A DNA stretch of 64,000 bases, taken from contig NZ_JANYGQ010000025.1 in NCBI RefSeq assembly GCF_025359345.1, positions 186,001-250,000 on the forward strand, read 5' to 3'. The notes below the pieces were generated by a model that saw only the letters and a program-made list of their open reading frames with translations, searched no databases and was not told the DNA's origin. This DNA comes from Mucilaginibacter sp. (GTDB taxonomy: Bacteria > Bacteroidota > Bacteroidia > Sphingobacteriales > Sphingobacteriaceae). The stretch's first letter is position 1. Every line of letters begins with the position of its first letter. Shown here piece by piece: positions 42,816 through 51,932 of the stretch. The position numbers and the translations under genes are program-made.

Positions 42816-43919
42816 ATGAAAAAATTACTATACATACCAGCTTTAATTTTACTGGCGGCCTGCTCGAGCAAACCGAAAGATAAAAAAACGGAACTTGCTG
42901 ATCTTAAAAAACAGCAAGCATCCATTAGTGCACAAATCACCAAACTACAGGCTGAGTTGGGAGGAGGCGACTCTACCAAAACTACTGATGTGGGTGTCGT
43001 GATATTAAAAACAACCAATTTTAGCAACTTCGTACAAATACAGGGAAAAATAGATGCCCAGGATAACGTCATGGCTTATCCCCAATCGCCAGGTTCTATC
43101 ACCGGTCTTTACGTAAAAGCCGGTCAGCATGTAAGTAAAGGCCAGGTGTTGGTTCAGCTGGATAACAGCGTATTGAATCAAAACATAGCCCAGGCTGAAA
43201 CCCAGGTTGCTTTAAATAAAACGCTGTTTGAAAGGCAAAAAAATCTTTGGGATCAAAAAATAGGAACTGAAGTGCAGTTCCTGCAGGCCCAAACTGCCTT
43301 GCAAAGCTCACAAAAACAAGTTTCATCATTGCGTCAGCAAGCTAACCAGTTCCGAATTACTTCGCCAATTAATGGCACTGTCGACCAGATGGACCTGAAA
43401 TTAGGCCAGGTTGCCCAACCCGGTACTACCGGCATACGTATTGTAAATGCTGACATATTAAAAGTAAAGGCTGATGTACCTGAATCTTATGCAGGCAGTG
43501 TAAATACTGGTAATACTGTAAAGATATTGATACCCGATGCCAATGATTCGCTGATTACTAAAGTTACATTTGCGGCAAAGGTTATTGATCCAACTTCACG
43601 CAGTTTTGGCGTGGAAATAAAATTGCCGGTTCGGAAAACACTGCGCCCTAATATGACGGCTATTATACAAATAGCCAATTATACCAAATTGCAGGCAATT
43701 GTAGCCCCCGTAAAAGCTATTCAAAAATCGGAAGATGGGGATTACGTATTTGTTAATAACAATGGCATAGCGAAAAGGGTTAATATTAAAGTTGGCAATA
43801 CTTACGCAGGCCAGTCGGAAATTTTATCGGGCTTAAAAGCCGGTGACCAGTTGATTACTGATGGCGCTACAGATATTGAAGAGGGCGACAAAGTGAAGGC
43901 TGTACAGTCGGGTAATTAA
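42816..43919 (+). CDS. RND efflux periplasmic adaptor (membrane fusion protein)
   Basis: A 367-residue lipoprotein adaptor. The signal peptide ends in lipobox ILLAACSS, Cys near 17. A short coiled coil follows (KKTELADLKKQQASISAQIT, about 25-48), which is unusual because the adaptor hairpin normally comes later. The biotinyl-lipoyl-like half motifs are GSITGLYVKAGQHVSKGQVLVQLD near 89-112 and FRITSPINGTVDQMDLKLGQ near 184. The beta-barrel and membrane-proximal domains follow. It links RND pump to TolC in the periplasm. Stop-to-start distance to the RND gene is 24 bases. Confidence 0.9.
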   Translation: MKKLLYIPALILLAACSSKPKDKKTELADLKKQQASISAQITKLQAELGGGDSTKTTDVGVVILKTTNFSNFVQIQGKIDAQDNVMAYPQSPGSITGLYVKAGQHVSKGQVLVQLDNSVLNQNIAQAETQVALNKTLFERQKNLWDQKIGTEVQFLQAQTALQSSQKQVSSLRQQANQFRITSPINGTVDQMDLKLGQVAQPGTTGIRIVNADILKVKADVPESYAGSVNTGNTVKILIPDANDSLITKVTFAAKVIDPTSRSFGVEIKLPVRKTLRPNMTAIIQIANYTKLQAIVAPVKAIQKSEDGDYVFVNNNGIAKRVNIKVGNTYAGQSEILSGLKAGDQLITDGATDIEEGDKVKAVQSGN

Positions 43920-43943
43920 TTATTGATAATTTGATTGTTTATT

Positions 43944-46900
43944 ATGAAAGATCTGAACAAAGAATTTGCGCCCTCAAGTTGGGCCATTGAAAATAAGACG
44001 GCCATTTACGTAATGATATTTTTAGTTACGGTGTTGGGGCTGATCAGCTACAACAACCTGCCTAAAGAAAACTTTCCGGACATTGCACAATCAAAGGTAT
44101 TTGTAACCACGGTTTACAACGGCCAATCTGCGCAAAACGTAGAGATACTGGTGACCAGGCAATTGGAAAAGCAATTAAAATCGTTAAAAGGGTTAAAAAA
44201 GGTAACCTCAAACTCATTGCAAAATGTTTCGAGCATCACCTGCGAGTTCCAGGCGAATGTGGACATTCGTAACGCTAAACAAGACGTTAAGGAAGCCGTG
44301 GACAAATCCAAACAGGATTTGCCGCAGGGTGACGTGAATTTGCGGGAGTCGCAAATTACTGACATCAACGTGGCTGATTTACCTATCCTTTACATTAACT
44401 TATCCGGCGATTATGACCTTAAAAAATTAAAGGAGTATGCGGATCTTTTGAAGGACGAGATAGAAAGCTATAAAGAAATCTCGAAGGTGGACGAAGTTGG
44501 TGCTTTAACGCCCGAAATCCAGGTGAATGTGGATATGAATAAAATGGCAGCGGCTCAATTAACTTTTGGAGATATACAACAAGCCATAGGGAATGAGAAT
44601 ATCATTGGTTCGGCCGGAACGGTTAAAACTGATGGTGTACGCCGCAGTATCGACATCAGGCAGGATTTCAAAAATGCCGATGAAGTGAAAGCGATGGCTA
44701 TAAGAAATCCAAAAGGACAAGCCATTTACTTGCGTGACATTGCTGATGTAGAGGATTCATTTTTGTTGCAAGAGAGCTATGCCCGTTTAAAAACGAACGA
44801 AAACCCCAAATTTAAAAATGTAATTACCCTGAATGTTAGCAAACGAGCAGGCGAAAACTTAATTGAGGCATCTGATAAAATAAATGACCTGATTAAGCAG
44901 AAACAAAAATCTGTTTTCCCGAAAGGCTTGAACATTACGGTAACCGGTGATCAATCAGATAAAACCCGTACCACGCTGAATGACTTAATCAACACAATTG
45001 TGATTGGTTTCTTATTGGTAACTGTTATCCTGATGTTTTTTATGGGTACCACCAATGCCATATTCGTGGCGTTATCGGTTCCGCTCTCGTGCTTTATTGC
45101 CTTCTTAATAATGCCGGCTATAGGTTTTACGCTTAACATGATCGTGCTGTTCTCTTTCCTGCTCGCGCTGGGTATTGTGGTGGATGACGCCATCGTGGTA
45201 ATAGAGAACACTCACCGTATTTTTGCCAACGGAAAAGTGCCTATCAAGCAGGCGGCTAAAATGGCCGCAGGTGAAGTATTTTTACCAGTATTTTCGGGGA
45301 CCATGACTACGCTTGCGCCTTTTGTTCCCCTTGCATTCTGGAATAGCCTCATCGGTCACTTTATGTTCTTTTTACCTATTACCTTAATTATTACGTTACT
45401 CGCTTCGCTGGTTGTAGCCTACATCATGAACCCGGTTTTTGCGGTCGACTTTATGAAACCGCACCACGAAGGCGAGCATGACAATCCAAAATTCGATAAA
45501 AAGACCCGTCGTGTGGTATTGATTTTGGGGGTATTAGCCGCTTTTAGTTATTTGATGTTTATAGTTGGTAAATGGACCATGGGTATGGGTAACTTTATGG
45601 CGCTGGCTATCATTTTATACCTCCTGAACCACTTCGTTCTATTGAAAGTGATAGACCGGTTTCAAAAAAATGGATGGCCGCGTTTTCAAAACTGGTATGC
45701 AGGGTTACTTGAAAAAGCTGTTCGCAGACCGGTGACGATCCTTTTGGGAACGATTGTACTGTTTATTTTAACGATATTTTTTATGGTAGCCCGCTCGCCA
45801 AAGGTTGAATTTTTCCCGGCAGGCGACCCCAACTTTGCTTACGTTTATATCACCATGCCTATCGGTACCGACCAGGCTACTACCAACAAGGTGACCGGGC
45901 AATTGGAAAAACGGGTAGCACAGGTGGTAGAACCTGATAAAGGCTTGGTTACTTCCATCATATCCAACGTTACCAAAGGAGTTACCGACCCGCAGGATGA
46001 AGACCAGGGCGATTACGAAAACAAAGGGAAGATAACTGTTGCCTTTGTTGAATTTGGTAAACGCGAAGGCAAGGACACTAAAAAGGTGCTGGCTAATATC
46101 CGCGCTTCGGTACAAGGTGTGCCGGGGGTTAAGATTTCAGTTTCGCAGGAAGCCTCAGGTCCGCCGGTGCAAAAGGATATCAGTATTGAAATTATCGGCG
46201 ATAACCTGGATTCGCTGGTTAAAACAAGTGATCGCCTTAAGAACTATTTGGCCAAACAAAATATAGCTGGTATTGAAGGATTAATTCCTGACGTACAAAA
46301 CGATAAGCCGCAGATAGTATTTGATATTGACAGGGAGCGCGCTAACCGCGAAGGCATCACTTCTGATCAGATCAACAAAAATCTGGGTGCAGCAATTTAC
46401 GGCGCAAAAGCTGGCGATTTCAGGAATACAAAGGAAGATGATTACAAAATAATGGTAAGAGCGGCGGAAAGTCAAAGGGGCGATATCGATGCCTTGCGAA
46501 ACTTGAAGATAACTTACCGCGATCTAGCGACCGGTGGTTCCATCCGCCAGGTGCCTATTTCAGCCTTTACCGATATCCGTTATACCGATACGTATAGCAA
46601 TATCAAGCACAAGCAACAACGTCGGGTGTTAACATTGGGGTCGAGTGTAATAAAGCCTTACAACGCTAACGAAGTTAACGCCGCTATTTTAAGTGCCATC
46701 AATACTTTCAAAAAGGCAGACAATATCCAGATAAAAATGGGTGGTGGCCAGGAAGATCAGATGGAAGCGATGAACTTTTTATTAGGAGCATTGGCTACAT
46801 CATTTGGCCTTATCCTCATCATCCTGATGATTCAGTTTAACTCAGTAGGTAAAACATTCATTATCATCAGTGAGATATTCTTTAGTATCATCGGTGTATT

Positions 46901-47378
46901 GCTGGGAGTAAGTATCTTCGGTATGACCATATCCATCGTGATGACAGGTGTGGGTATAATTGCCCTTGCCGGTGTGGTAGTGCGAAACGGGATTTTGCTG
47001 GTTGAGTTTACTGATATGCTAATTGCTGAGGGCGCCAACCTGCACGATGCGGTAGTTGAAGCAGGTCATACCCGTATGACACCAGTGTTACTAACCGCAA
47101 CTGCTGCCATATTAGGTTTAATACCACTGGCAGTTGGTTTCAATATTGATTTTGTTGGTTTGTTTACCCATTTTCAGCCGCATATTCACTTTGGCGGCGA
47201 CAACGTGGCGTTCTGGGGCCCGTTAGCCTGGACAATGATATTCGGCCTTGGTTTTGCAACCATAATCACACTGATATTAGTGCCTTGTATGTATATCATC
47301 AGGGTTAATATGAAAAACTTTTTCTTCGGTAAAAAGGAAAAAGCAGCTGAACCAGTGTTGGAAGAAGCTACTGCCTGA
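43944..47378 (+). CDS. RND-family efflux permease (HAE1/AcrB-like)
   Basis: A 1144-residue proton-driven pump subunit. TM1 lies at about 15-40. TM4 contains ALGIVVDDAIVVIEN near 407-421 with the proton-relay Asp pair. The porter and docking domains follow the usual two-fold order, and the last TM set contains LAGVVVRNGILLVEF. Compared with AcrB, there is an extra stretch between TM6 and TM7 (about 503-590) with further hydrophobic segments (LILGVLAAFSYLMFIVGKW, MALAIILYLLNHFVLLKV), plus a hydrophobic/His-rich insertion near 1075-1095. The ATG at 43944 is preferred to a TTG at 43935. It exports drugs or lipids through the TolC duct. Confidence 0.92.
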   Translation: MKDLNKEFAPSSWAIENKTAIYVMIFLVTVLGLISYNNLPKENFPDIAQSKVFVTTVYNGQSAQNVEILVTRQLEKQLKSLKGLKKVTSNSLQNVSSITCEFQANVDIRNAKQDVKEAVDKSKQDLPQGDVNLRESQITDINVADLPILYINLSGDYDLKKLKEYADLLKDEIESYKEISKVDEVGALTPEIQVNVDMNKMAAAQLTFGDIQQAIGNENIIGSAGTVKTDGVRRSIDIRQDFKNADEVKAMAIRNPKGQAIYLRDIADVEDSFLLQESYARLKTNENPKFKNVITLNVSKRAGENLIEASDKINDLIKQKQKSVFPKGLNITVTGDQSDKTRTTLNDLINTIVIGFLLVTVILMFFMGTTNAIFVALSVPLSCFIAFLIMPAIGFTLNMIVLFSFLLALGIVVDDAIVVIENTHRIFANGKVPIKQAAKMAAGEVFLPVFSGTMTTLAPFVPLAFWNSLIGHFMFFLPITLIITLLASLVVAYIMNPVFAVDFMKPHHEGEHDNPKFDKKTRRVVLILGVLAAFSYLMFIVGKWTMGMGNFMALAIILYLLNHFVLLKVIDRFQKNGWPRFQNWYAGLLEKAVRRPVTILLGTIVLFILTIFFMVARSPKVEFFPAGDPNFAYVYITMPIGTDQATTNKVTGQLEKRVAQVVEPDKGLVTSIISNVTKGVTDPQDEDQGDYENKGKITVAFVEFGKREGKDTKKVLANIRASVQGVPGVKISVSQEASGPPVQKDISIEIIGDNLDSLVKTSDRLKNYLAKQNIAGIEGLIPDVQNDKPQIVFDIDRERANREGITSDQINKNLGAAIYGAKAGDFRNTKEDDYKIMVRAAESQRGDIDALRNLKITYRDLATGGSIRQVPISAFTDIRYTDTYSNIKHKQQRRVLTLGSSVIKPYNANEVNAAILSAINTFKKADNIQIKMGGGQEDQMEAMNFLLGALATSFGLILIILMIQFNSVGKTFIIISEIFFSIIGVLLGVSIFGMTISIVMTGVGIIALAGVVVRNGILLVEFTDMLIAEGANLHDAVVEAGHTRMTPVLLTATAAILGLIPLAVGFNIDFVGLFTHFQPHIHFGGDNVAFWGPLAWTMIFGLGFATIITLILVPCMYIIRVNMKNFFFGKKEKAAEPVLEEATA

Positions 47379-47404
47379 TAACTGAAAATAAATTCTTAAA
47401 ACAC

Positions 47405-47437
47405 AACGCCCCGGAGATTTCCGGGGCGTTTTTATTT
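47405..47437 (+). terminator. Rho-independent terminator of RND operon
   Basis: AACGCCCCGGA (47405-47415) pairs perfectly with TCCGGGGCGTT (47420-47430) around GATT and is followed by a T-rich run. It ends the tetR-RND transcript. Confidence 0.92.
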
Positions 47438-47517
47438 TATAGCGGTTTGTGGTTTTTAATTGCTGTAACGCAAGGTGAATTGCATTTGGGAATGATTGTT
47501 GTCTTGTAACTGCCATC

Positions 47518-48014
47518 ATGAAAACATCAACACAACTAAAAATATCAAAACCATTTTGGCAAGTACTGGGCCTGGGCATATTGGCGGGCATGCGCACCAC
47601 CTCGGCGCCGGTTATCGCCAGTCAAATATTGAACAAACATCCTTCTAAACACCTTGCGGCCTCACCTTTGCGCTTTATGCAGTCGCCAAATGCCGCTTTG
47701 GGTATGAAATTACTGGCCCTGGGTGAAGTAGTAGGCGATAATTGCCCAATACACCCAACCGGATTGCTGCCGGCGGGGTAGTTGGTCGTTGCCTGGCAGG
47801 CTCGTTAGCGGGTGCAAGTATTTATAAGGCAACGGGTAACAATGCGCTTATCGGCGCGCTTCTAGGGTCGGCTGTTGCGCTTGGTTCCACCTTTGGCAGC
47901 TATTACCTGCGCAGGTTTGTGGTTGCTAAAACAGACATTTTCGACCCTTATATTGGTGCAATTGAGGACGCCGTTGTAGCGGGGGCGGGAGCCGTGTTAA
48001 TCATTTCAGCGTAA
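47518..48014 (+). pseudogene. DUF4126-family membrane protein gene with a one-base deletion
   Basis: Two frames together encode one DUF4126-type protein. Frame 1 (47518-47781) gives FWQVLGLGILAGMRTTSAPV and ends normally only to about GEVVGD, after which the reading turns to NCPIHPTGLLPAG and stops. Frame 2 (from about 47742) resumes LPNTPNRIAAGGVVGRCLAG with GAIEDAVVAGAGAVLIISA at the C terminus. The junction reads GATAATTGCCC where GATAA-N-TTGCCC would keep frame, so one base is missing at about 47740-47742. Intact relatives are about 165 residues with several membrane helices and unknown function. A sequencing error cannot be excluded. Confidence 0.78.
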
Positions 48015-48074
48015 TTTTGCGGCTGTTTGTAGCGCTTGCTATAGGTAAATCGTATATATGTTTAGAAAAATTGA

Positions 48075-48082
48075 TAGTTTTG
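48075..48082 (+). promoter_or_regulatory. Possible -7 box of tetR-like gene
   Basis: TAGTTTTG is an exact TAnnTTTG match, 68 bases upstream of the ATG at 48151. No -33 TTTG at normal spacing was found. Confidence 0.35.
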
Positions 48083-48150
48083 TTAAAAAAGTCAGGATTT
48101 ACTCAGCAACCAGTTTTACCTTACACAAGTATATTACTATATAATTGTTA

Positions 48151-48771
48151 ATGATGATAACAGCTAACGACCAGCAGGATGTAAAAAAGGAGAAGATTTT
48201 AGAGGCTGCCCACCATAGGTTTTTACATTTCGGCTATTCGAAAACTACCATGAATGAAATAGCCGGCGACCTTTCGATGTCGAAAGCGCTGCTTTACTAC
48301 TACTTCCCCGATAAAAGCCAGCTTTATGTGGCAGTGATGCGCAAAGTGGCTGATGGTTATTTAAAATCGCTTACTGACAGAATAAATACTTTTGCTGATT
48401 TAAAAGAGGCATTTATTTTCCAGATTGATACCCAGCACGAATTTATTGTAACCAACTATAATTTTTTCGACTTCTTCAGGCTCAACGAACAAAACCTGCC
48501 CGACGCTATTTGGGAGATTGTAACCCAGGTACACGAATCAGAAACGCATATGCTGGTTAGTGCTATTAAAACAGAAGTTGACCGTGGAAAAATAAAACCA
48601 GTATCAAACCCAACTGAAATAGTTGAGCTGCTGCTCGATGCGCTTCATGGAGTAAGGGTGAAATCAGTTTCGCACAAAAAAACAATGTTCCCCAACAAAG
48701 AGCACCTGGAGGAAATCCGCTCAAAACGGTTGCTGCTTGCTGATATATTTATCAAGGGGTTGATGTATTAG
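48151..48771 (+). CDS. TetR/AcrR-family transcriptional regulator
   Basis: A 206-residue regulator. The helix-turn-helix is clear in KKEKILEAAHHRFLHFGYSK and TTMNEIAGDLSMSKALLYYY followed by FPDKSQLYVAVM (about 13-58). The C-terminal part (about 60-206) is a helical ligand/dimer domain. Start is the ATG at 48151, or the adjacent one at 48154, rather than the TTG at 48145. Neighbours are the broken DUF4126 gene upstream and a possible small RNA downstream. No efflux pump is next to it, so its target is unknown. Confidence 0.85.
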   Translation: MMITANDQQDVKKEKILEAAHHRFLHFGYSKTTMNEIAGDLSMSKALLYYYFPDKSQLYVAVMRKVADGYLKSLTDRINTFADLKEAFIFQIDTQHEFIVTNYNFFDFFRLNEQNLPDAIWEIVTQVHESETHMLVSAIKTEVDRGKIKPVSNPTEIVELLLDALHGVRVKSVSHKKTMFPNKEHLEEIRSKRLLLADIFIKGLMY

Positions 48772-48795
48772 TCCATAGTCGATGGACCATAGCGT
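48771..48795. repeat. Short degenerate word palindrome H
   Basis: GTCCAT at 48771-48776 and ATGGAC at 48782-48787 face each other, with CCATAG words around. It overlaps the last base of the tetR-like stop codon. It resembles the longer word-palindrome elements but is much shorter. Confidence 0.3.
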
Positions 48796-48887
48796 TGAAG
48801 GGATAACTGCCTGAGGACCAAAAGCCACATTGTGTCACCTGTTAGTCAAAAGTCTTACGGAGATACTTAACGCAGGGGCATTAATAG

Positions 48888-49014
48888 TATATTTGACTAA
48901 ATAATTGAATTGGTCAACCCTGATCAATCAATTAATAAAAATACTTCTAATTAGAGGTGATTGTTTTAGAGTGATTGAAGCGGGCCCGGGAATATTTCGG
49001 GCCTGCTTTTTTTT
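48888..49014 (+). ncRNA. Candidate small RNA (orphan promoter-terminator pair)
   Basis: TATATTTG at 48888-48895 is an exact -7 box. About 80 bases later is a strong terminator (48978-49014). No protein frame starts in between, so the predicted transcript of about 110 nt is non-coding. Further hairpins are possible at 48905-48932 (GGTC facing GATC) and 48941-48957 (ACTTCT facing AGAGGT). It fits no RNA family I can name from the sequence. It could also be the trailing end of the tetR-like transcript. Confidence 0.4.
48978..49014 (+). terminator. Strong terminator, orphan
   Basis: AAGCGGGCCCG (48978-48988) pairs with CGGGCCTGCTT (48998-49008), with one G-T pair, followed by eight T. It lies 207 bases after the tetR-like stop. 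Confidence 0.85.
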
Positions 49015-49286
49015 GCAAGCCTTAAAGCAGTAAATAACCGTTTACTCTATTAATACCGGGCACACCTAACTATTATCGAAATAAAAATTATGATAAAAAT
49101 CCATAATATTATTATTCCCAGCCGGCTGGCTTTAATTTTGGCTTCCTTCTGCGCAGCGTAATCCCCTTTCATTTTTCAATAATTTAGCCTTGTAAACTAA
49201 ATTTAAACTACCTGCGTCGTAAAACCAAATTGTCGCCAAAAGAAAATGAAAAATCACATCATTATAAATTATTGGTTTAATTGAGA
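49015..49286. other. Intergenic region before spmAB fusion
   Basis: An AT-rich gap with no frame, RNA or hairpin that I can support. It forms the downstream region of the minus-strand SpmA-SpmB gene. Confidence 0.3.
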
Positions 49287-50525
49287 TTAACCAAAAAATA
49301 AATAGGATATTGAAATTGCAGTTATAATACCGAAAAAATCGGCAATTAACATAGCCGATAAGGTATAACGTGTGTGTTTTATCCCTACGGCACCAAAATA
49401 TAAAGCAATAATATAAAAAGTGGTATCAGCTGTGCCGTATAACACGCTTGACATATGCCCAATAAAGCTATCGGCGCCAAAATGCTTTAAATTGTCGAGC
49501 ATAAGGGCCCGGGCACCCGAACCGCTAAGCGGGCGTATAAATGCAATAGGTAATACATCTGTAAAACGTGTATCTATATTAAAATGACCGAAGAACCATC
49601 TAAATCCGTCGCCAAGATATGTTAACGCTCCGCAAGTACGGAACAAACTTACCGCAACGAGCAAGCCAACCAAATATGGAATAATTTTAACAGAGACCTC
49701 GAAGCCCTCTTTAGCGCCTTCAACAAAAGCTTCGAACACATTAATTTTTTTTCGTACGCCACCTAAAATGAAAATTACCGGAATACCCAGATAAATTATA
49801 TTACTGAAAACTGCTGAAAATCCACTTATCTGAGCTTTGTTAAGGTATTCCGTAAAATACCATATTAACACTGCTATAAAACCTGTTATACCAAGAAGCC
49901 AGGCTAAAACTACTTTATCAAATAAATTTATTTTTTGTTTTATCGATACAACAATCAATCCGGCAAGTGTTGCAACAAATGTTGCCACTATACAAGGAAT
50001 AAAAATATCTGTCGGGTCTTTAGAGTGATAAATAGCTCGTTGTGCAATTATGGCTATCGGCAAAATGGTTAAGCCGGATGCATGCAGCACCAAAAACATA
50101 ATCTGTGCGTTAGATGCCGTTTCCTTATCTTTATTTAACTCCTGAAGGCCTGCCATGGCTTTTAAGCCAAGCGGTGTTGCTGCGTTATCGAGTCCTAATA
50201 AGTTTGCAGAAAAGTTGAGCATCATTTGCCCTGCAGCAGGGTGATTTTGGGGGACTTCCGGAAAAAGCCTGCTGAAAAATGGGCCTACAATCCTCGAAAG
50301 AAAGTTTATAGCTCCCGCCTTTTCACCTATCTTCATTATTCCCAACCAAAGTGACATAATACCAACAAGCGGAAGAGCAATATCCATAACTGATGACTTT
50401 GCCGAATCAAATGTGCCTTCAGCCATCATCTTAAAGATTTCTGTATCGCCAAAAAATATAAGCCTGATAAGGGCTATTACAAAAGCAACCAAAAAAAATG
50501 CTACCCAGATATAATTAAGCGCCAT
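49287..50525 (-). CDS. SpmA-SpmB fusion nucleoside-recognition-domain membrane protein
   Basis: A 412-residue membrane protein. The N-terminal half (about 1-200) matches SpmA, seen in ALNYIWVAFFLVAFVIAL and the Gate/nucleoside-recognition pattern MLNFSANLLGLDNAATPLGL near 104-123. The C-terminal half (about 215-412) matches SpmB, with FVEGAKEGFEVSVKIIPYLV near 266-285 and RPLSGSGARALMLD near 334. In Bacillus these are separate spore-maturation genes; here they form one chain. This organism is not expected to sporulate, so the role is presumably transport or envelope related. Multiple membrane helices are present throughout. Confidence 0.85.
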   Translation of the reverse strand: MALNYIWVAFFLVAFVIALIRLIFFGDTEIFKMMAEGTFDSAKSSVMDIALPLVGIMSLWLGIMKIGEKAGAINFLSRIVGPFFSRLFPEVPQNHPAAGQMMLNFSANLLGLDNAATPLGLKAMAGLQELNKDKETASNAQIMFLVLHASGLTILPIAIIAQRAIYHSKDPTDIFIPCIVATFVATLAGLIVVSIKQKINLFDKVVLAWLLGITGFIAVLIWYFTEYLNKAQISGFSAVFSNIIYLGIPVIFILGGVRKKINVFEAFVEGAKEGFEVSVKIIPYLVGLLVAVSLFRTCGALTYLGDGFRWFFGHFNIDTRFTDVLPIAFIRPLSGSGARALMLDNLKHFGADSFIGHMSSVLYGTADTTFYIIALYFGAVGIKHTRYTLSAMLIADFFGIITAISISYLFFG

Positions 50526-50615
50526 AGATAATATTTACGCTTTGAAGATAAAGTTTTTTGATTATTAATAACGAATAACCATCTTTAAATTGATTTTTAA
50601 GGACATCGCCAATAC

Positions 50616-51053
50616 ATGATCACAGATACCACAAAACAGCTAAAACAAACTATAGACGATATTTTACGACGGGATACTGCTGCCATTGACTGGGCTGCCA
50701 AACCCGCACAGGATAAATGGAGCAAAAAACAAATTATAGGGCATTTAATTGATAGTGCCCAGGTTAACCTGCAGCGTTTTGTGCGCTGTACCTATGAGGA
50801 AAACTTTAAGCTGACTTATGAGCAGGTGGAATGGGTTGATGCAGCTCACTACCAGGACGCCAATGTGAATGAATTACTTGGTTTGTGGAATTTATTGAAC
50901 CTTCAAATAATAAGGGTGCTTGAAAACTACCCCACATACCGGCTGCAGGCTCAATGCGATAACAGCAAAACCGAGCCCAGTCTGCATACCGTTGAGTGGC
51001 TAGCAGCCGACTATGTGGCACATATGCAACATCACTTAAAACAGTTTAACTAA
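50616..51053 (+). CDS. DinB-family metal-dependent hydrolase-like protein
   Basis: A 145-residue DinB/YfiT four-helix-bundle protein. The three metal-binding His pattern is seen in QIIGHLIDSAQ (His near 49) and YVAHMQHHLKQF near 131-142. Members include thiol S-transferases for bacillithiol or mycothiol, but most are unassigned. It starts a tight plus-strand run with a second DinB gene (7 bases later) and DUF3052. The two DinB genes differ in sequence, so they are ancient paralogues rather than a recent duplication. Confidence 0.75.
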   Translation: MITDTTKQLKQTIDDILRRDTAAIDWAAKPAQDKWSKKQIIGHLIDSAQVNLQRFVRCTYEENFKLTYEQVEWVDAAHYQDANVNELLGLWNLLNLQIIRVLENYPTYRLQAQCDNSKTEPSLHTVEWLAADYVAHMQHHLKQFN

Positions 51054-51060
51054 ATATAAA

Positions 51061-51516
51061 ATGAACGCGTTAACCGAAACCTGGCAAATTCATAACCGCA
51101 TTAATTTGTATTTATTGGATGCAATTGACGAGGGAAATTTGGGTGATATATCATCATCAAAAGGGCGTACGGTTGGCGAGCAATTTGCACATATGCATAA
51201 TGTAAGGCTGATGTGGCTAAAGGCAGCGGATCCGGTACTGCTAACCGGGCTGGATAAGGTTGATAAAGAAAATATTAGCAAGGCAAAACTTGGGGAGGCA
51301 TTAAAAGCCAGCAGCCTGGCAATTGAACAACTATTTGAAAAGGCCGGTACTGACGGTAAAGTGAAAGGTTTCAAGCCCCACGCGACCGGATTTTTAGGCT
51401 ACCTGGTGTCGCATGAGTCACACCACCGCGGACAAATTATGCTTACTTTAAAACAAGCTGGTCACCCGGTTGATAAAAAAATACAATTCGGCATATGGGA
51501 GTGGGGGACAAGATAG
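51061..51516 (+). CDS. DinB-family protein, second copy
   Basis: A 151-residue DinB-like protein. GEQFAHMHNVRLMWL near 40-54 and LVSHESHHRGQIMLTLKQAG near 118-137 contain the metal-ligand His residues of the family, the second being more canonical than in the first copy. It starts 7 bases after the upstream DinB gene and overlaps the DUF3052 gene by 22 bases, implying one transcript. Function is not known; a thiol-dependent detoxification role is suggested by relatives only. Confidence 0.78.
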   Translation: MNALTETWQIHNRINLYLLDAIDEGNLGDISSSKGRTVGEQFAHMHNVRLMWLKAADPVLLTGLDKVDKENISKAKLGEALKASSLAIEQLFEKAGTDGKVKGFKPHATGFLGYLVSHESHHRGQIMLTLKQAGHPVDKKIQFGIWEWGTR

Positions 51517-51932
51517 CGGTACAACCGGCGGGATATTCCGGCACCCCACTGGCTAAAAAGCTGGGGATCAAAGCGGGTTTCAACATGGTGCTTATCAATG
51601 CCCCGGAACATTATTTCAGCCTGTTTACCGATCTGCCTGCCGATTTAACAATTAACAATGGCGAGCCGGCGGCTAAAGACTTTATCCATTTCTTTACCAA
51701 ACAAAAAGACGAATATTTAAATCTTCTGCCCGAACTTAAGGGCCAAATTAAACCCAACGGCATGATTTGGGTGTCGTGGCCTAAAAAGGCATCGAAAGTA
51801 GCAACCGACATAACCGAAGACATTATCCGCAATTTTGCGTTGCAAAACGGATTGGTAGATATCAAAGTTTGCGCGGTTGATGAGGTATGGTCGGGATTGA
51901 AATTGGTGATACCGGTGGCGGAGAGAGGGTGA
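51495..51932 (+). CDS. DUF3052-family protein
   Basis: A 145-residue protein of the DUF3052 family, beginning VQPAGYSGTPLAKKLGIKAGF, the family hallmark, with GMIWVSWPKKASKVATDITE near 93-112. No function is established for the family. The GTG/ATG choice is uncertain: the ATG at 51495 overlaps the DinB gene by 22 bases, and a start nearer Gly14 is possible. It is the last gene of the DinB-DinB-DUF3052 run, and the three may act together. Confidence 0.8.
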   Translation: MGVGDKIAVQPAGYSGTPLAKKLGIKAGFNMVLINAPEHYFSLFTDLPADLTINNGEPAAKDFIHFFTKQKDEYLNLLPELKGQIKPNGMIWVSWPKKASKVATDITEDIIRNFALQNGLVDIKVCAVDEVWSGLKLVIPVAERG

